This document shows, in pieces, positions 8,680 to 17,214 of a stretch of 64,000 nucleotides of DNA. The position numbers were made by a program, and so were the translations under genes. Under the pieces are notes generated by a model, which was not told the DNA's origin, did no database searches, and saw nothing but the letters and a program-made list of their open reading frames with translations. The stretch's first letter is position 1. Every line of letters begins with the position of its first letter. This DNA comes from Myxococcales bacterium. Lineage in GTDB: Bacteria; Myxococcota_A; Polyangia; Polyangiales; Polyangiaceae. Location: positions 1-64,000 of the forward strand of contig JAAZAA010000299.1 of assembly GCA_012514535.1 (NCBI GenBank), given 5' to 3'.

Positions 8680-10014
8680 TCAGAGGCACTCCCAGCCGGC
8701 CTGCGCGCACGATTCCATCGCGCGCCGCAGCTGGACCGCGCTCTCGAAGAGACGTGGTTCGCGGATGTGCTGCAGCTGCAGCTCTGCTTCTCGCAGCTCG
8801 CCGCTACGGAAGTACCCATAGGCGAGCGCGTAGCGCACGCTGTCGTCCTGAAGCAGGCCGAGGCGCTCGAGCCGGGGCGCCATCGCCACGATCGTCTCGT
8901 AGCGCTCGAGCTCGATGAGGATGCTCAGGCGCTGCTTCATCTTGCGTGCCTGATCGGCGACGCGCGCGTTGAGGGTGAGCGCCCGTTCGAGGCGTCCAGC
9001 CCGCAAGTACAGCTCAGCCGCCTCCAGCGCGTACTTGGGGTTTCGGCGCGCGGCGTCTTCGAACAGCAGGGCCGCCACGAGGGGACGGTCCTCGTCGAGG
9101 TACACGTGGGCCAGGAGCACTGTCAGCTTCTCGTCTTCGGGGAAGACCAGGTGCGCGGCCTCCAAGACGTCGCGAGCCTTCTCCAGCTGCTTGGCCCGCC
9201 GCAGCCCCTCGGCGACGGCGGCGTAGTCGTCCGCCGTGACCCCAGGGCGCGCGAGATACGCCGCGCCGACCCGGGCCACCTCCTGGAACAGACCGAGTTC
9301 GATGAGGTAGAGGATGTGGACGCGGCCGAACTCGGCCTCTTTGGGGAACGCCTTCTGACCGGCGACCAGCGCCGCCAGCGCCTGCGCCGGCTGCTCGAGC
9401 TCCCAGTGACTTTGAGCTCGCATCATGAACGTCCCGGGGACGTCGGAGCCGGCGCTGCCGGCGCGGGCCAGCGCCTCGAGCACCTTGGCGTAGCTCTTCT
9501 CCCCGAAGTGCGCCTGAGCGAGGTAGAGGAACACGGCGGGCTGCTGCTGCCCCGCCGCGATGGCGCGCTCGAAGCTCTTTCGCGCCGCGTCGTACTGCCG
9601 CCCGTCGAGGGCGATGAGCCCCCGCAAGGTATGGTATCGGGGCAGATCGAGTTCCGGCTGCTGCGGGTCGACCTGATCGAGGACGACGCGAGCGCGATCG
9701 AAGTGACCGTCCTTGACCAGCTTCGCTGCGAGCGCGAGATGGTCGATCTCCTCTCGGTCCTCCGCCTCTTCCTGCTTCTCGTCCTTGGCATCGGCCGGGC
9801 CCTCCGCGACGACGAACGCGGCCGCAGCGAGCGCCAGCAAGACGACTCCGGGCCGCCGTCGACGGCCTCGCCTTGCCGCCAGCCGCTCCGCCGACCTCCG
9901 CCCCGTCGATGGTCGCTCGATCGACTGTCGTCCAGCCAACGACTGAACCTCCGACGCCTGTCCCGGCGACTCGTCGGCACCGTCGTCTGCGCGAGGGCGT
10001 ATTCTATCCATCAT
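8680..10014 (-). CDS. TPR-repeat protein of TonB2-type operon
   Basis: Repeated alpha-helical TPR-like units (RKSFERAIAAGQQQPAVFLYLAQAHFGEKSYAKVLEAL); operon position after TonB. Confidence 0.8.
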   Translation of the reverse strand: MMDRIRPRADDGADESPGQASEVQSLAGRQSIERPSTGRRSAERLAARRGRRRRPGVVLLALAAAAFVVAEGPADAKDEKQEEAEDREEIDHLALAAKLVKDGHFDRARVVLDQVDPQQPELDLPRYHTLRGLIALDGRQYDAARKSFERAIAAGQQQPAVFLYLAQAHFGEKSYAKVLEALARAGSAGSDVPGTFMMRAQSHWELEQPAQALAALVAGQKAFPKEAEFGRVHILYLIELGLFQEVARVGAAYLARPGVTADDYAAVAEGLRRAKQLEKARDVLEAAHLVFPEDEKLTVLLAHVYLDEDRPLVAALLFEDAARRNPKYALEAAELYLRAGRLERALTLNARVADQARKMKQRLSILIELERYETIVAMAPRLERLGLLQDDSVRYALAYGYFRSGELREAELQLQHIREPRLFESAVQLRRAMESCAQAGWECL

Positions 10015-10024
10015 AGCACATCCC

Positions 10025-10657
10025 TCAGTTCAGCTCGAACCGGACGACTTGATCCATCCAGGTCTCGACCGGGCTTCCCTGGTACACGGCGGGTTCGAAC
10101 TCCCACTGGCGCACGGCGGCGAGGGCCGCCTCCTCGAAGACGCCGCGCGGCTTCGCCTCCACGACGCGAACACGGCCGATCTCCCCGTTCGCGCCGAGCA
10201 GGATCTTCAACTTGACGTACCCGGTGATGCCGCGCTGTCGGGCCTTGTCCGGATACGCAGGCGCGGTGCGCCGCCGCGGCTTGGGGAGCTCGTCGACGAC
10301 CTCCGCGGTCATCGTGGTGTGCTTGGTCGTGTCTCCGAGCAGCTGGTCGCCGAGGGAGCCGAAGTCCGCCACGGCCAACCCAGGTAGCGAGAAATCGATG
10401 CCGCCGATGGCGTTCGCCAGCTGAGGCGTCGGCGCCCGTGGCGCCGCGGACGTCTTCACCTCCCGCCGCTTTCGAGGCTTCGGCTTCTCCTTTTTCGGTG
10501 GAGGTTCCTTCGCGACCGCGAACTCGGCGCTCGGGGACTTCTCCTCACCAGGAGGCGGCGGAGCCAACGAGTTCATCGCGAACACCGAGGCCAAAGCGGT
10601 CGACCCGCCCAGCACCATGCTCGCCAAGCCACACAGATGTCGTCTGAAGTTCACCAC
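10025..10657 (-). CDS. tonB: TonB family energy transducer
   Basis: N-terminal TM, PPPKKEKPKPRKRR proline/lysine segment, C-terminal YPDKARQRGITGYVKLKILLGANGEIGRVRVVEAKPRGVFEEAALAAVRQWEFEPA; GTG start. Confidence 0.9.
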   Translation of the reverse strand: MVNFRRHLCGLASMVLGGSTALASVFAMNSLAPPPPGEEKSPSAEFAVAKEPPPKKEKPKPRKRREVKTSAAPRAPTPQLANAIGGIDFSLPGLAVADFGSLGDQLLGDTTKHTTMTAEVVDELPKPRRRTAPAYPDKARQRGITGYVKLKILLGANGEIGRVRVVEAKPRGVFEEAALAAVRQWEFEPAVYQGSPVETWMDQVVRFELN

Positions 10658-10674
10658 GGTGGGCCTCCCTTTCG

Positions 10675-11079
10675 TCAGCCGGCTTCCTTCTCCGTAGCCA
10701 CGCCCACCTCCACCGCTCCCGCGAGGCGGCACTGGTCCACGACCTCGACGAGCCGCTCGGCCGTCACGCGCCGGTCGGTGATCACCAGCACCTGGGAGGA
10801 GGCACCGCTCTCGAGGAACTCACGGACGCGGCTCTGGACCATCCATGGCCGCACGGGGGTTCCATCGACGTAGATGTTGGAGCTCGAGTCGATGTTGACG
10901 CGGAGCGCCTTCCCGGAGGCGCGCTCCGCGCTGGCTGCCCCGGGGCGTTCGATGTCGACCTTCATGTCCTTGACGAAGGTCGTCGAGACCATGAAGAAAA
11001 TGAGCAGAATGAACACCATGTCGATGAGGGGTGAGATGTCGATGCTCCCTACCTCCTCGGTCTTCCTGCGACGTCTCAT
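10675..11079 (-). CDS. exbD: ExbD/TolR biopolymer transport protein
   Basis: MRRRRKTEEVGSIDISPLIDMVFILLIFFMVSTTF. Confidence 0.92.
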   Translation of the reverse strand: MRRRRKTEEVGSIDISPLIDMVFILLIFFMVSTTFVKDMKVDIERPGAASAERASGKALRVNIDSSSNIYVDGTPVRPWMVQSRVREFLESGASSQVLVITDRRVTAERLVEVVDQCRLAGAVEVGVATEKEAG

Positions 11080-11702
11080 GGATTCCCCACTCGTGGTTCT
11101 CCGGAGCACGACGGCTCCGTGCACAAGATGTCCTTGAGCTGCTCCAGCTCGCGGACGAGGTTCGCTTGGCGGCGGTCGAGGAACCGCCCGACGATCAGCC
11201 CGGGCACGGCGACGCTCAAGCCCATCTGCGTGGTGAACAGCGCTTGCGAAATCCCCCCAGCGATGCCACCGGATTGGGAGAACAACGACATGTCCGCCAG
11301 GGAGTCGAAGGTCTCGATCATGCCCGTGACCGTCCCGAGGAGCCCCGCCAGCGGCGCGACCGCCACGACGCTGGCGATCAGGATGCGCCCTCGCCCGAGC
11401 TGCCCCTCGACGTCCGCGAACGCGTCGTCGAGGACGCGCCGGAGATCGACGCGGTGCAGATCCACACCCCGCGCGAGCTCGAGCCCCCGGATGACCGCGG
11501 CGTCGATGACCCCGCGCGGCTCCCGCAGCTGGCCGTTCCGGTATCGCTCGACGAGCACGCGCACACTCCTGGGGCTGCCACGTCGCAGGGTCAGGAGCCG
11601 ATACCCCAGCGCGTACCACAGCACGAACGTGCCGATGACGAGCGGCCACATGATGAAGCCGCCGCTGTGCACGTAGTCGAGCAACGAGCGCACCGGTCCC
11701 AT
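11076..11702 (-). CDS. exbB: ExbB/TolQ-type proton channel protein
   Basis: PLAGLLGTVTGMIETFDSLADMSL...GGISQALFTTQMGLSVAVPGLIVGRFLDRR; ATGA overlap with exbD. Confidence 0.9.
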   Translation of the reverse strand: MGPVRSLLDYVHSGGFIMWPLVIGTFVLWYALGYRLLTLRRGSPRSVRVLVERYRNGQLREPRGVIDAAVIRGLELARGVDLHRVDLRRVLDDAFADVEGQLGRGRILIASVVAVAPLAGLLGTVTGMIETFDSLADMSLFSQSGGIAGGISQALFTTQMGLSVAVPGLIVGRFLDRRQANLVRELEQLKDILCTEPSCSGEPRVGNP

Positions 11703-13105
11703 CACGAGACCTCCACGAGACTCCCTGGCAGCTCCGAGGAGGGGACAGGGGGCGGCGGCGGCGTGCTCAGGGCGACGCCCGTCGCGATGTTCGTGACGCG
11801 CAGCGCGGACTTGTCCATGGCGTCCTTGATGTTCTCTGCCCAGCCGGTCAGCAGGTTGCCGACGAGCAGGGCCGGGATGGCGACGATGAGGCCGAGCTCC
11901 GTCGTGATCAGCGCCTCGGAGATGCCGCCCGACAGCAACTTCGGGTTCCCGGTGCCGAACTCGGTGATGACGTCGAAGGTGGCGATCATGCCCGTCACGG
12001 TCCCCAGCAAGCCCAGGAGCGGCCCCACCGCGGCGCACACGAGGATCGCCGAGCCGAAGCGATCGAGGTGAGGTTGTTCGTGGAGGACGCTCTCGGAGAT
12101 CACGTCCTCCAGGTGGTCGCGGGGGCGATCGATGTGCTTCAGGGTCGCCGTGAGTACGCGGCCTGCCGCGCTCTTCGCGTTGCCGCACACCGCGAGCGCG
12201 CCCGCCACGTCCCCCACCCGCAGCTTCGGGATGATCTCGTCCACGAGCCGATCCGTGTTGCTCGCGGCACGCCAGAGGAACAGGCCGCGCAGCGCGATCA
12301 TCACGAGCGCGGCGAAGCCGAGCACGACGATTACCCAGCCGATCGGCCCCCCCGCCTTCACGACGTCCAGCGCCGTCTTCTCCTGGCGAGCCTCGACTCC
12401 CTTGTCGAGTGCCTCGTAGAGAAAGAGCTTCAAACGCTCCGGGCTCGCGCCGTTTGCCAGCGCGATGGCCGTTTCCGCGGTCGCGTTCTCGGGCCACACC
12501 TTCAGCTGCCCGTCTCCAGCGGGAGCCAGCGCGCCAGCGACCTGGTCGCTCACCCCGTAGCTGGCGATGTTGCCGACGCGCAGGATCGTCCCGCGCACCT
12601 GGCGCCCCGTGGCAGAGAAGAACTCTCCCTCCTCCCGACGCACGCTCCCCTGGCGCTCGAGCAGCTCCACGACCTTGCGGAAGGCGAAGCGCACCTGCTC
12701 GACCACGGCGGTCTCGCCCTCCTGCGCCACCGGGAGCTTCTCGCCGCCCCGCTCGAGCGCGGCGGCGGCCTGGGTCAGCATTCCCGCGAGAACGTCGCCT
12801 CCTTCTTGGGCGGTCTCGGCCTGGGTCTCCGTCTGCATGAGCTGGTCCGCGAGGCGATCGGCCTCGAGGGCAGCGCCCATCACCTTCCCCTGGAGCGTCG
12901 CGAGCTCCTCCTCCGCCTCCGCGACGGTCTTGGCGGCGCGCGCGTCCAGGTCTCGGATCCGCTGCTCCAGGGCGCTGCGTTCGGCTTCGAGGAAGGCGAA
13001 CTCCCGCTTGTAGGCCGCGTCCAGCGCGGCCTGGTCCTGGGCGGTGGCCCAGGTGGCTCCCAACAGCGTGAACGACGTCACCAGCACCATCGTCAGCGTG
13101 CGCAT
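11702..13105 (-). CDS. MotA/TolQ/ExbB protein with periplasmic N-terminal coiled coil (TtpC-like)
   Basis: Signal peptide + coiled coil, then GPLLGLLGTVTGMIATFDVITEFGTGNPKLLSGGISEALITTELGLIVAIPALLVGNLL. Confidence 0.85.
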   Translation of the reverse strand: MRTLTMVLVTSFTLLGATWATAQDQAALDAAYKREFAFLEAERSALEQRIRDLDARAAKTVAEAEEELATLQGKVMGAALEADRLADQLMQTETQAETAQEGGDVLAGMLTQAAAALERGGEKLPVAQEGETAVVEQVRFAFRKVVELLERQGSVRREEGEFFSATGRQVRGTILRVGNIASYGVSDQVAGALAPAGDGQLKVWPENATAETAIALANGASPERLKLFLYEALDKGVEARQEKTALDVVKAGGPIGWVIVVLGFAALVMIALRGLFLWRAASNTDRLVDEIIPKLRVGDVAGALAVCGNAKSAAGRVLTATLKHIDRPRDHLEDVISESVLHEQPHLDRFGSAILVCAAVGPLLGLLGTVTGMIATFDVITEFGTGNPKLLSGGISEALITTELGLIVAIPALLVGNLLTGWAENIKDAMDKSALRVTNIATGVALSTPPPPPVPSSELPGSLVEVS

Positions 13106-13908
13106 CACTTCGCCTCCGGGGGCAACGCGTTCGGGAGCTCGAAGTAGCCGATACGGATCTGCTTCTTCTGACTCTCGAACAGGGCCTCGACGAGCCGCTG
13201 GTCCTCACGCTTCTCGAGCCTGCGGTACTCCCAATTTCCGTCACTGCGAGCGGCGTACCCGACGGAGCCGTCGCTCGTCTTGAAGAAGAGCATGACCATG
13301 CCGACGCGGACCACGTCCGCCAGGAGCTCCTCGCCAGCGAGCTCGATCGACTGGCGGTACATTCCGCTCTCCCGCGCGAGTCGCAGCTCGTCCTCGGCGA
13401 AGGTCCACAGGCGCGCCAGCGCCCGCGGCGGCGTGAGCAACCCTGAGCTCAGCTGATCGTCGATCTTGTCGAGCTCCGCCAGGCGCTCTCCCCTCCGGAA
13501 GGGCAGCGAACGCTCCACATAAGCCCGGAGCTCCGCGAGGCTCTCCGCGTAGAGAGGCTTCAGGGCCTCGTCCCCCTGCTGCTCCTCGGCGATGACCTTC
13601 TTCTTTTGGGCGATCGCCGACCGGATCTTCTGGAGGCGCACCTGCTCCTTCTGGAGCTCGAGCTTCAGGTCCGACTTCTGGCGCGCCAGAGACCTCACCT
13701 GATCCCTCAGGTCGTTGTCCTTGCGCGAGAGCTCTGCCGAAAGCTCCTCGACCTCGCCGCGCAGGGCGGCGAGGCGGCGACCGAGATCGACGACCTGATC
13801 GCCGACGGCGGGCGCCGCCACGGTGAGTCCACCGACGAGGAGCGCCCCGCGCAGCGCGCGGCCGACCCATGGTCGAGATGATGTTGGATGGTTTGGATGT
13901 CGGGACAT
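13105..13908 (-). CDS. DUF3450-family periplasmic protein
   Basis: Signal peptide, long coiled coil, position at head of TtpC-ExbB-ExbD-TonB-TPR operon. Confidence 0.75.
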   Translation of the reverse strand: MSRHPNHPTSSRPWVGRALRGALLVGGLTVAAPAVGDQVVDLGRRLAALRGEVEELSAELSRKDNDLRDQVRSLARQKSDLKLELQKEQVRLQKIRSAIAQKKKVIAEEQQGDEALKPLYAESLAELRAYVERSLPFRRGERLAELDKIDDQLSSGLLTPPRALARLWTFAEDELRLARESGMYRQSIELAGEELLADVVRVGMVMLFFKTSDGSVGYAARSDGNWEYRRLEKREDQRLVEALFESQKKQIRIGYFELPNALPPEAK

Positions 13909-13971
13909 CGCCTTGCCTTGATTCACTCTCTGGGCGGCACCGGGCCGCTCCGTGCAGTGTCGAGGACCGCC

Positions 13972-13989
13972 TTGACGTTCCCGTGACCT
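13972..13989 (-). promoter_or_regulatory. Pho-box-like 7-4-7 direct repeat AGGTCAC-GGGA-ACGTCAA
   Basis: Read on minus strand; 11-bp period as in CTGTCAT-AWAW-CTGTCAY. Confidence 0.55.
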
Positions 13990-14014
13990 GCGCGAAAATC
14001 GATCGTGCCGAACG

Positions 14015-14032
14015 ATGACGACTTCGTGACCG
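14015..14032 (-). promoter_or_regulatory. Pho-box-like 7-4-7 direct repeat CGGTCAC-GAAG-TCGTCAT
   Basis: Read on minus strand; same spacing. Confidence 0.55.
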
Positions 14033-14151
14033 AGGAGCGCCCGGCCCGTGTCAGCCGCTTCGTTGGGCGAGAGACTGGAGACGCTTCGTGACGAACCCGT
14101 GGCGTCTCCGGAAAATCCAGGTGACCCGATTCTTGCGGGAGCTTCATCGAT

Positions 14152-14169
14152 CGGTCACGGAACCGTCAT
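14152..14169 (+). promoter_or_regulatory. Pho-box-like 7-4-7 direct repeat CGGTCAC-GGAA-CCGTCAT
   Basis: Read on plus strand, immediately upstream of the response regulator start. Confidence 0.6.
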
Positions 14170-14193
14170 GTGGCCCGAGTATCGACGCTGGGT

Positions 14194-14994
14194 ATGGGGA
14201 CCATCGTCATCGTCGACGACGAGCAGGACATCATCGACGTCCTCGAGTTCAACCTGCGGCAGGCCGGCCATGAGGTCTTGCCGGCGACGCGCGGGCGCGC
14301 GGGACTCGAGCTGGCGCTCACGAAGCGCCCCGACCTCGTCATCTTGGATCTGATGCTGCCCGACCTCTCGGGCACCGAGCTGTGCCGCGCCCTACGGAGC
14401 GCCACCCAGACGCGCAACACCCCCGTCCTGATGCTGAGCGCCCGGGGAGAGGAGATCGATCGAGTGGTCGGCTTCGAGCTGGGGGCGGACGACTACGTGA
14501 CGAAGCCCTTCAGCGTCCGTGAGCTGCTGCTCCGGGTCCGCGCCCTGCTGCAGCGCTCTCGGTCCACGGCCCCGGAGCGCACGTCCTTCGTCGAGTTCGG
14601 TCGCCTCGGGATCGACCGAGACGCGCACAGGATCTGGGTGAACGACACGGAGGTGCCCCTGACGGCCCTGGAGTTCCGGCTGCTCGTGACGTTGTTCGAG
14701 CGAAGGAACCGGGTCCAGACGCGAGCCGCCCTCCTGGAGCACGTCTGGGGCATGAACGCTCACATCTCGACGCGCACCGTCGACGCCCATGTGAAGCGGC
14801 TCCGCGAGAAGCTCGGCGCCGCCCGGGAGTACGTCGAGACGGTGCGCGGAGTCGGCTACCGCTTCCGCGACGCTCCGGAGCCCGGTGACAGCGGCACCCA
14901 TCTCACTCGCCGCGCAGGGGAGGACCCTGGCGCGGACGGGGGGGCCGACGTCGCCGGTGCTCCCCCCGGTGGTCCCCGCGCCGCCGTGCCCTGA
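14194..14994 (+). CDS. OmpR/PhoB-family response regulator
   Basis: Receiver MGTIVIVDDEQDIIDVLEF...LVILDLMLPDLSGTELCR...YVTKPFSVREL plus winged helix DAHVKRLREKLG..YVETVRGVGYRF; alternative GTG start at 14170. Confidence 0.9.
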   Translation: MGTIVIVDDEQDIIDVLEFNLRQAGHEVLPATRGRAGLELALTKRPDLVILDLMLPDLSGTELCRALRSATQTRNTPVLMLSARGEEIDRVVGFELGADDYVTKPFSVRELLLRVRALLQRSRSTAPERTSFVEFGRLGIDRDAHRIWVNDTEVPLTALEFRLLVTLFERRNRVQTRAALLEHVWGMNAHISTRTVDAHVKRLREKLGAAREYVETVRGVGYRFRDAPEPGDSGTHLTRRAGEDPGADGGADVAGAPPGGPRAAVP

Positions 14995-15635
14995 GGTCCG
15001 ACGGCGCGTCCTCGTCCGTGGGTGGCTCGGGGAATTTCGGCGCCGCCGCCCCTCTGACGCTACAGCGCTAGCGAATTTCCCGGGGGCACCCACCGTCGGG
15101 ACCCTGCGTCTCCCCGGGGGTGGCCGGGGCGCAGCTCGCTCGCTCTGGGACCTCCACCGTTTCCGGCGGACCACCAAACCCGCGAAACTATTGATGTTTT
15201 TCCACCACTTGACCTCGGGGCGAGATTCAGGCTCGCGCGGGTAGCGCCGGGCGTCCCGGTGGATTATGTGTGCGCCCCCGCAGCGACCTCAGCGCGTCTG
15301 GTCTTTCCGCAGCGCGCGTCGTGCGGCGCTCCCTCACCACCCTGACCGAGACCGCCTAGCGGATTTCTCCGAAAACGGACCAACTCTCCGCGAAATCGTC
15401 TTATTGTCCGCCCGGAACAGGGCCCCATGCTAGGGTCCTCACCCCGAACGTTCTCAGGGCAGCTCCTCTGGACAGTCCCCGAAACCCTCGAACTTATCCA
15501 ATTGTGAATCGATGATCCCCGGCGCCGAGCCTTGGCTCAGCGTAACGCCGAACACGCGCCCCCGCGTGCGGCACGGCCTGGCAGGCGCCGACCACCCCAC
15601 TGCGTAGCGCTCATCGCGCCCCAACAGGGTACTTC

Positions 15636-16937
15636 ATGGCATCCGACTCGCTCACTCCCCCTCCCCTCGAGCCGAACTCCAACGATCCGCTTCGCGTCTA
15701 TCTTCGGAAGATGGGCACCGTGCCGCTCCTCACCCGCGAGGGCGAGGTCGAGCTGGCCAAGCGCATCGAAGAAGGGACCAACGCCGTTCGGGACGCGCTG
15801 TTCTCCAGCCCCGTCATCATCGACGAGCTGACCCGAACGAGTGAGCTGCTCCAAGAGAACCGTGTCCGGGCCCGCGAGCTCCTGAACGTCGAAGCCGACG
15901 ACGACAGCTTCGACGAGGAGGCCGCCGCCAACCACCTGGTCGAGCAGATCGACAAGATCAAGCGCGTCGCCAAGCGACGAGGCTCCCTGCTCAACGGGCA
16001 GCCCGCGGATGCCCGCCAGACGAAGGCCCAAGCCGAGCTCGAGAAGCTGCTGCTCGAGCTCAACCTCAACAAGCGGACCATCGACAAGATGGCGCAGAAG
16101 CTGAAGGCCAAGGCGCTCATCGAGCCCGGCCCCGACAGCGACGTCTCGCAGGAGGAGCACGAGACGCTGCGGCGCCTCTCCCTCGAGGTCAGCCGCGGCG
16201 AGCGACGGGCGCAGCAGGCCAAGGCCGCCTTGGTCGAGGCGAACCTGCGGCTCGTCGTCTCCATCGCCAAGCGCTACACGAACCGTGGCCTGCAGCTGCT
16301 CGACCTCATCCAGGAGGGCAACATCGGCGTGATGATCGCCGCCGACAAGTTCGAGTATCGGCGCGGGTACAAGTTCAGCACGTACGCGACCTGGTGGATC
16401 CGCCAGGCCATCACTCGTGCGATCGCCGACCAGGCGCGCACCATCCGCATCCCGGTGCACATGGTGGAGACCATGAACAAGATGCACCGGACCGCCCACG
16501 ACTTGGTGCAGGAGCTCGGCCGCGAACCCACACCCGAAGAACTCGCGCAGCGCCTCGATATTCCCGTTTCCAAGGTCCGGAGCCTGCTCCGCATCGTGAA
16601 GGAGCCCTTGAGCCTCGAGACCCCGCGCGGCGAGGACGGGGACTGTACCTTGGGCGACTTCGTGGAAGACCAGAAGGCGCCCAGTCCCTCCGATAGCCTG
16701 ATGTCGAATGACCTCAACAAGCAGACGCGCGAGCTCCTGAACTCCTTGAGCGTGCGCGAGCAGCGCGTCCTCCAGAAGCGCTTCGGCATCGGGGAGAAGA
16801 GCGAGCACACCCTCGAAGAGATCGGCAAGGAGTTCAACGTCACCCGCGAGCGCATCCGGCAGATCGAGGCCAAGGCGCTGCAGAAGCTCAAGAGCTCCCG
16901 CCGCTCGCGGTCCCTCAAGGCGTACCTCGAGCAGTGA
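15636..16937 (+). CDS. RNA polymerase sigma factor, RpoD/SigA family (434 aa)
   Basis: Regions 1.2, 2 ([40 protein letters not shown]), 3, 4 ([27 protein letters not shown]). Confidence 0.93.
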   Translation: MASDSLTPPPLEPNSNDPLRVYLRKMGTVPLLTREGEVELAKRIEEGTNAVRDALFSSPVIIDELTRTSELLQENRVRARELLNVEADDDSFDEEAAANHLVEQIDKIKRVAKRRGSLLNGQPADARQTKAQAELEKLLLELNLNKRTIDKMAQKLKAKALIEPGPDSDVSQEEHETLRRLSLEVSRGERRAQQAKAALVEANLRLVVSIAKRYTNRGLQLLDLIQEGNIGVMIAADKFEYRRGYKFSTYATWWIRQAITRAIADQARTIRIPVHMVETMNKMHRTAHDLVQELGREPTPEELAQRLDIPVSKVRSLLRIVKEPLSLETPRGEDGDCTLGDFVEDQKAPSPSDSLMSNDLNKQTRELLNSLSVREQRVLQKRFGIGEKSEHTLEEIGKEFNVTRERIRQIEAKALQKLKSSRRSRSLKAYLEQ

Positions 16938-16987
16938 ACCGCGGGCGCTTCACGGCGCCCCGCAAGAACGAGTCAGCGACCTCGAGC

Positions 16988-17033
16988 GAACGACGGCGAC
17001 CCTCCCTCACGGAGCGGTCGCCGTTCTCGTTTC
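16988..17033 (+). terminator. Intrinsic-terminator-like hairpin after the sigma factor gene
   Basis: ACGGCGACC-CTCC-ctcac-GGAG-c-GGTCGCCGT followed by TCTCGTTT. Confidence 0.6.
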
Positions 17034-17143
17034 CGGCCGGCGCATCGGCTCAGGCGTCTCCGAGCGGGACGCACCAGCGACGTTCCCGGGGGCGTCCATG
17101 CGTGGAAACGCGCTGATTTTGGACGCGAGCCGAGGACATGGCG

Positions 17144-17160
17144 TTGGCAGCGCCCTTGCA
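17144..17160 (+). promoter_or_regulatory. sigma54-type -24/-12 promoter TTGGCAGCGCCCTTGCA
   Basis: TGGCA and TTGCA boxes intact, GG-N10-GC spacing, 55 bp upstream of the PHPT ATG. Confidence 0.6.
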
Positions 17161-17214
17161 TTGGCCGGAGGGACGGGTGGGCCGTCTTCCATCCCCCACC
17201 CCGAACGAGGTGCC

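Noticed and set aside
8536-10215. 559-aa plus-strand ORF antisense to TPR/TonB genes
   Set aside because: Shadow ORF of a convincing minus-strand operon
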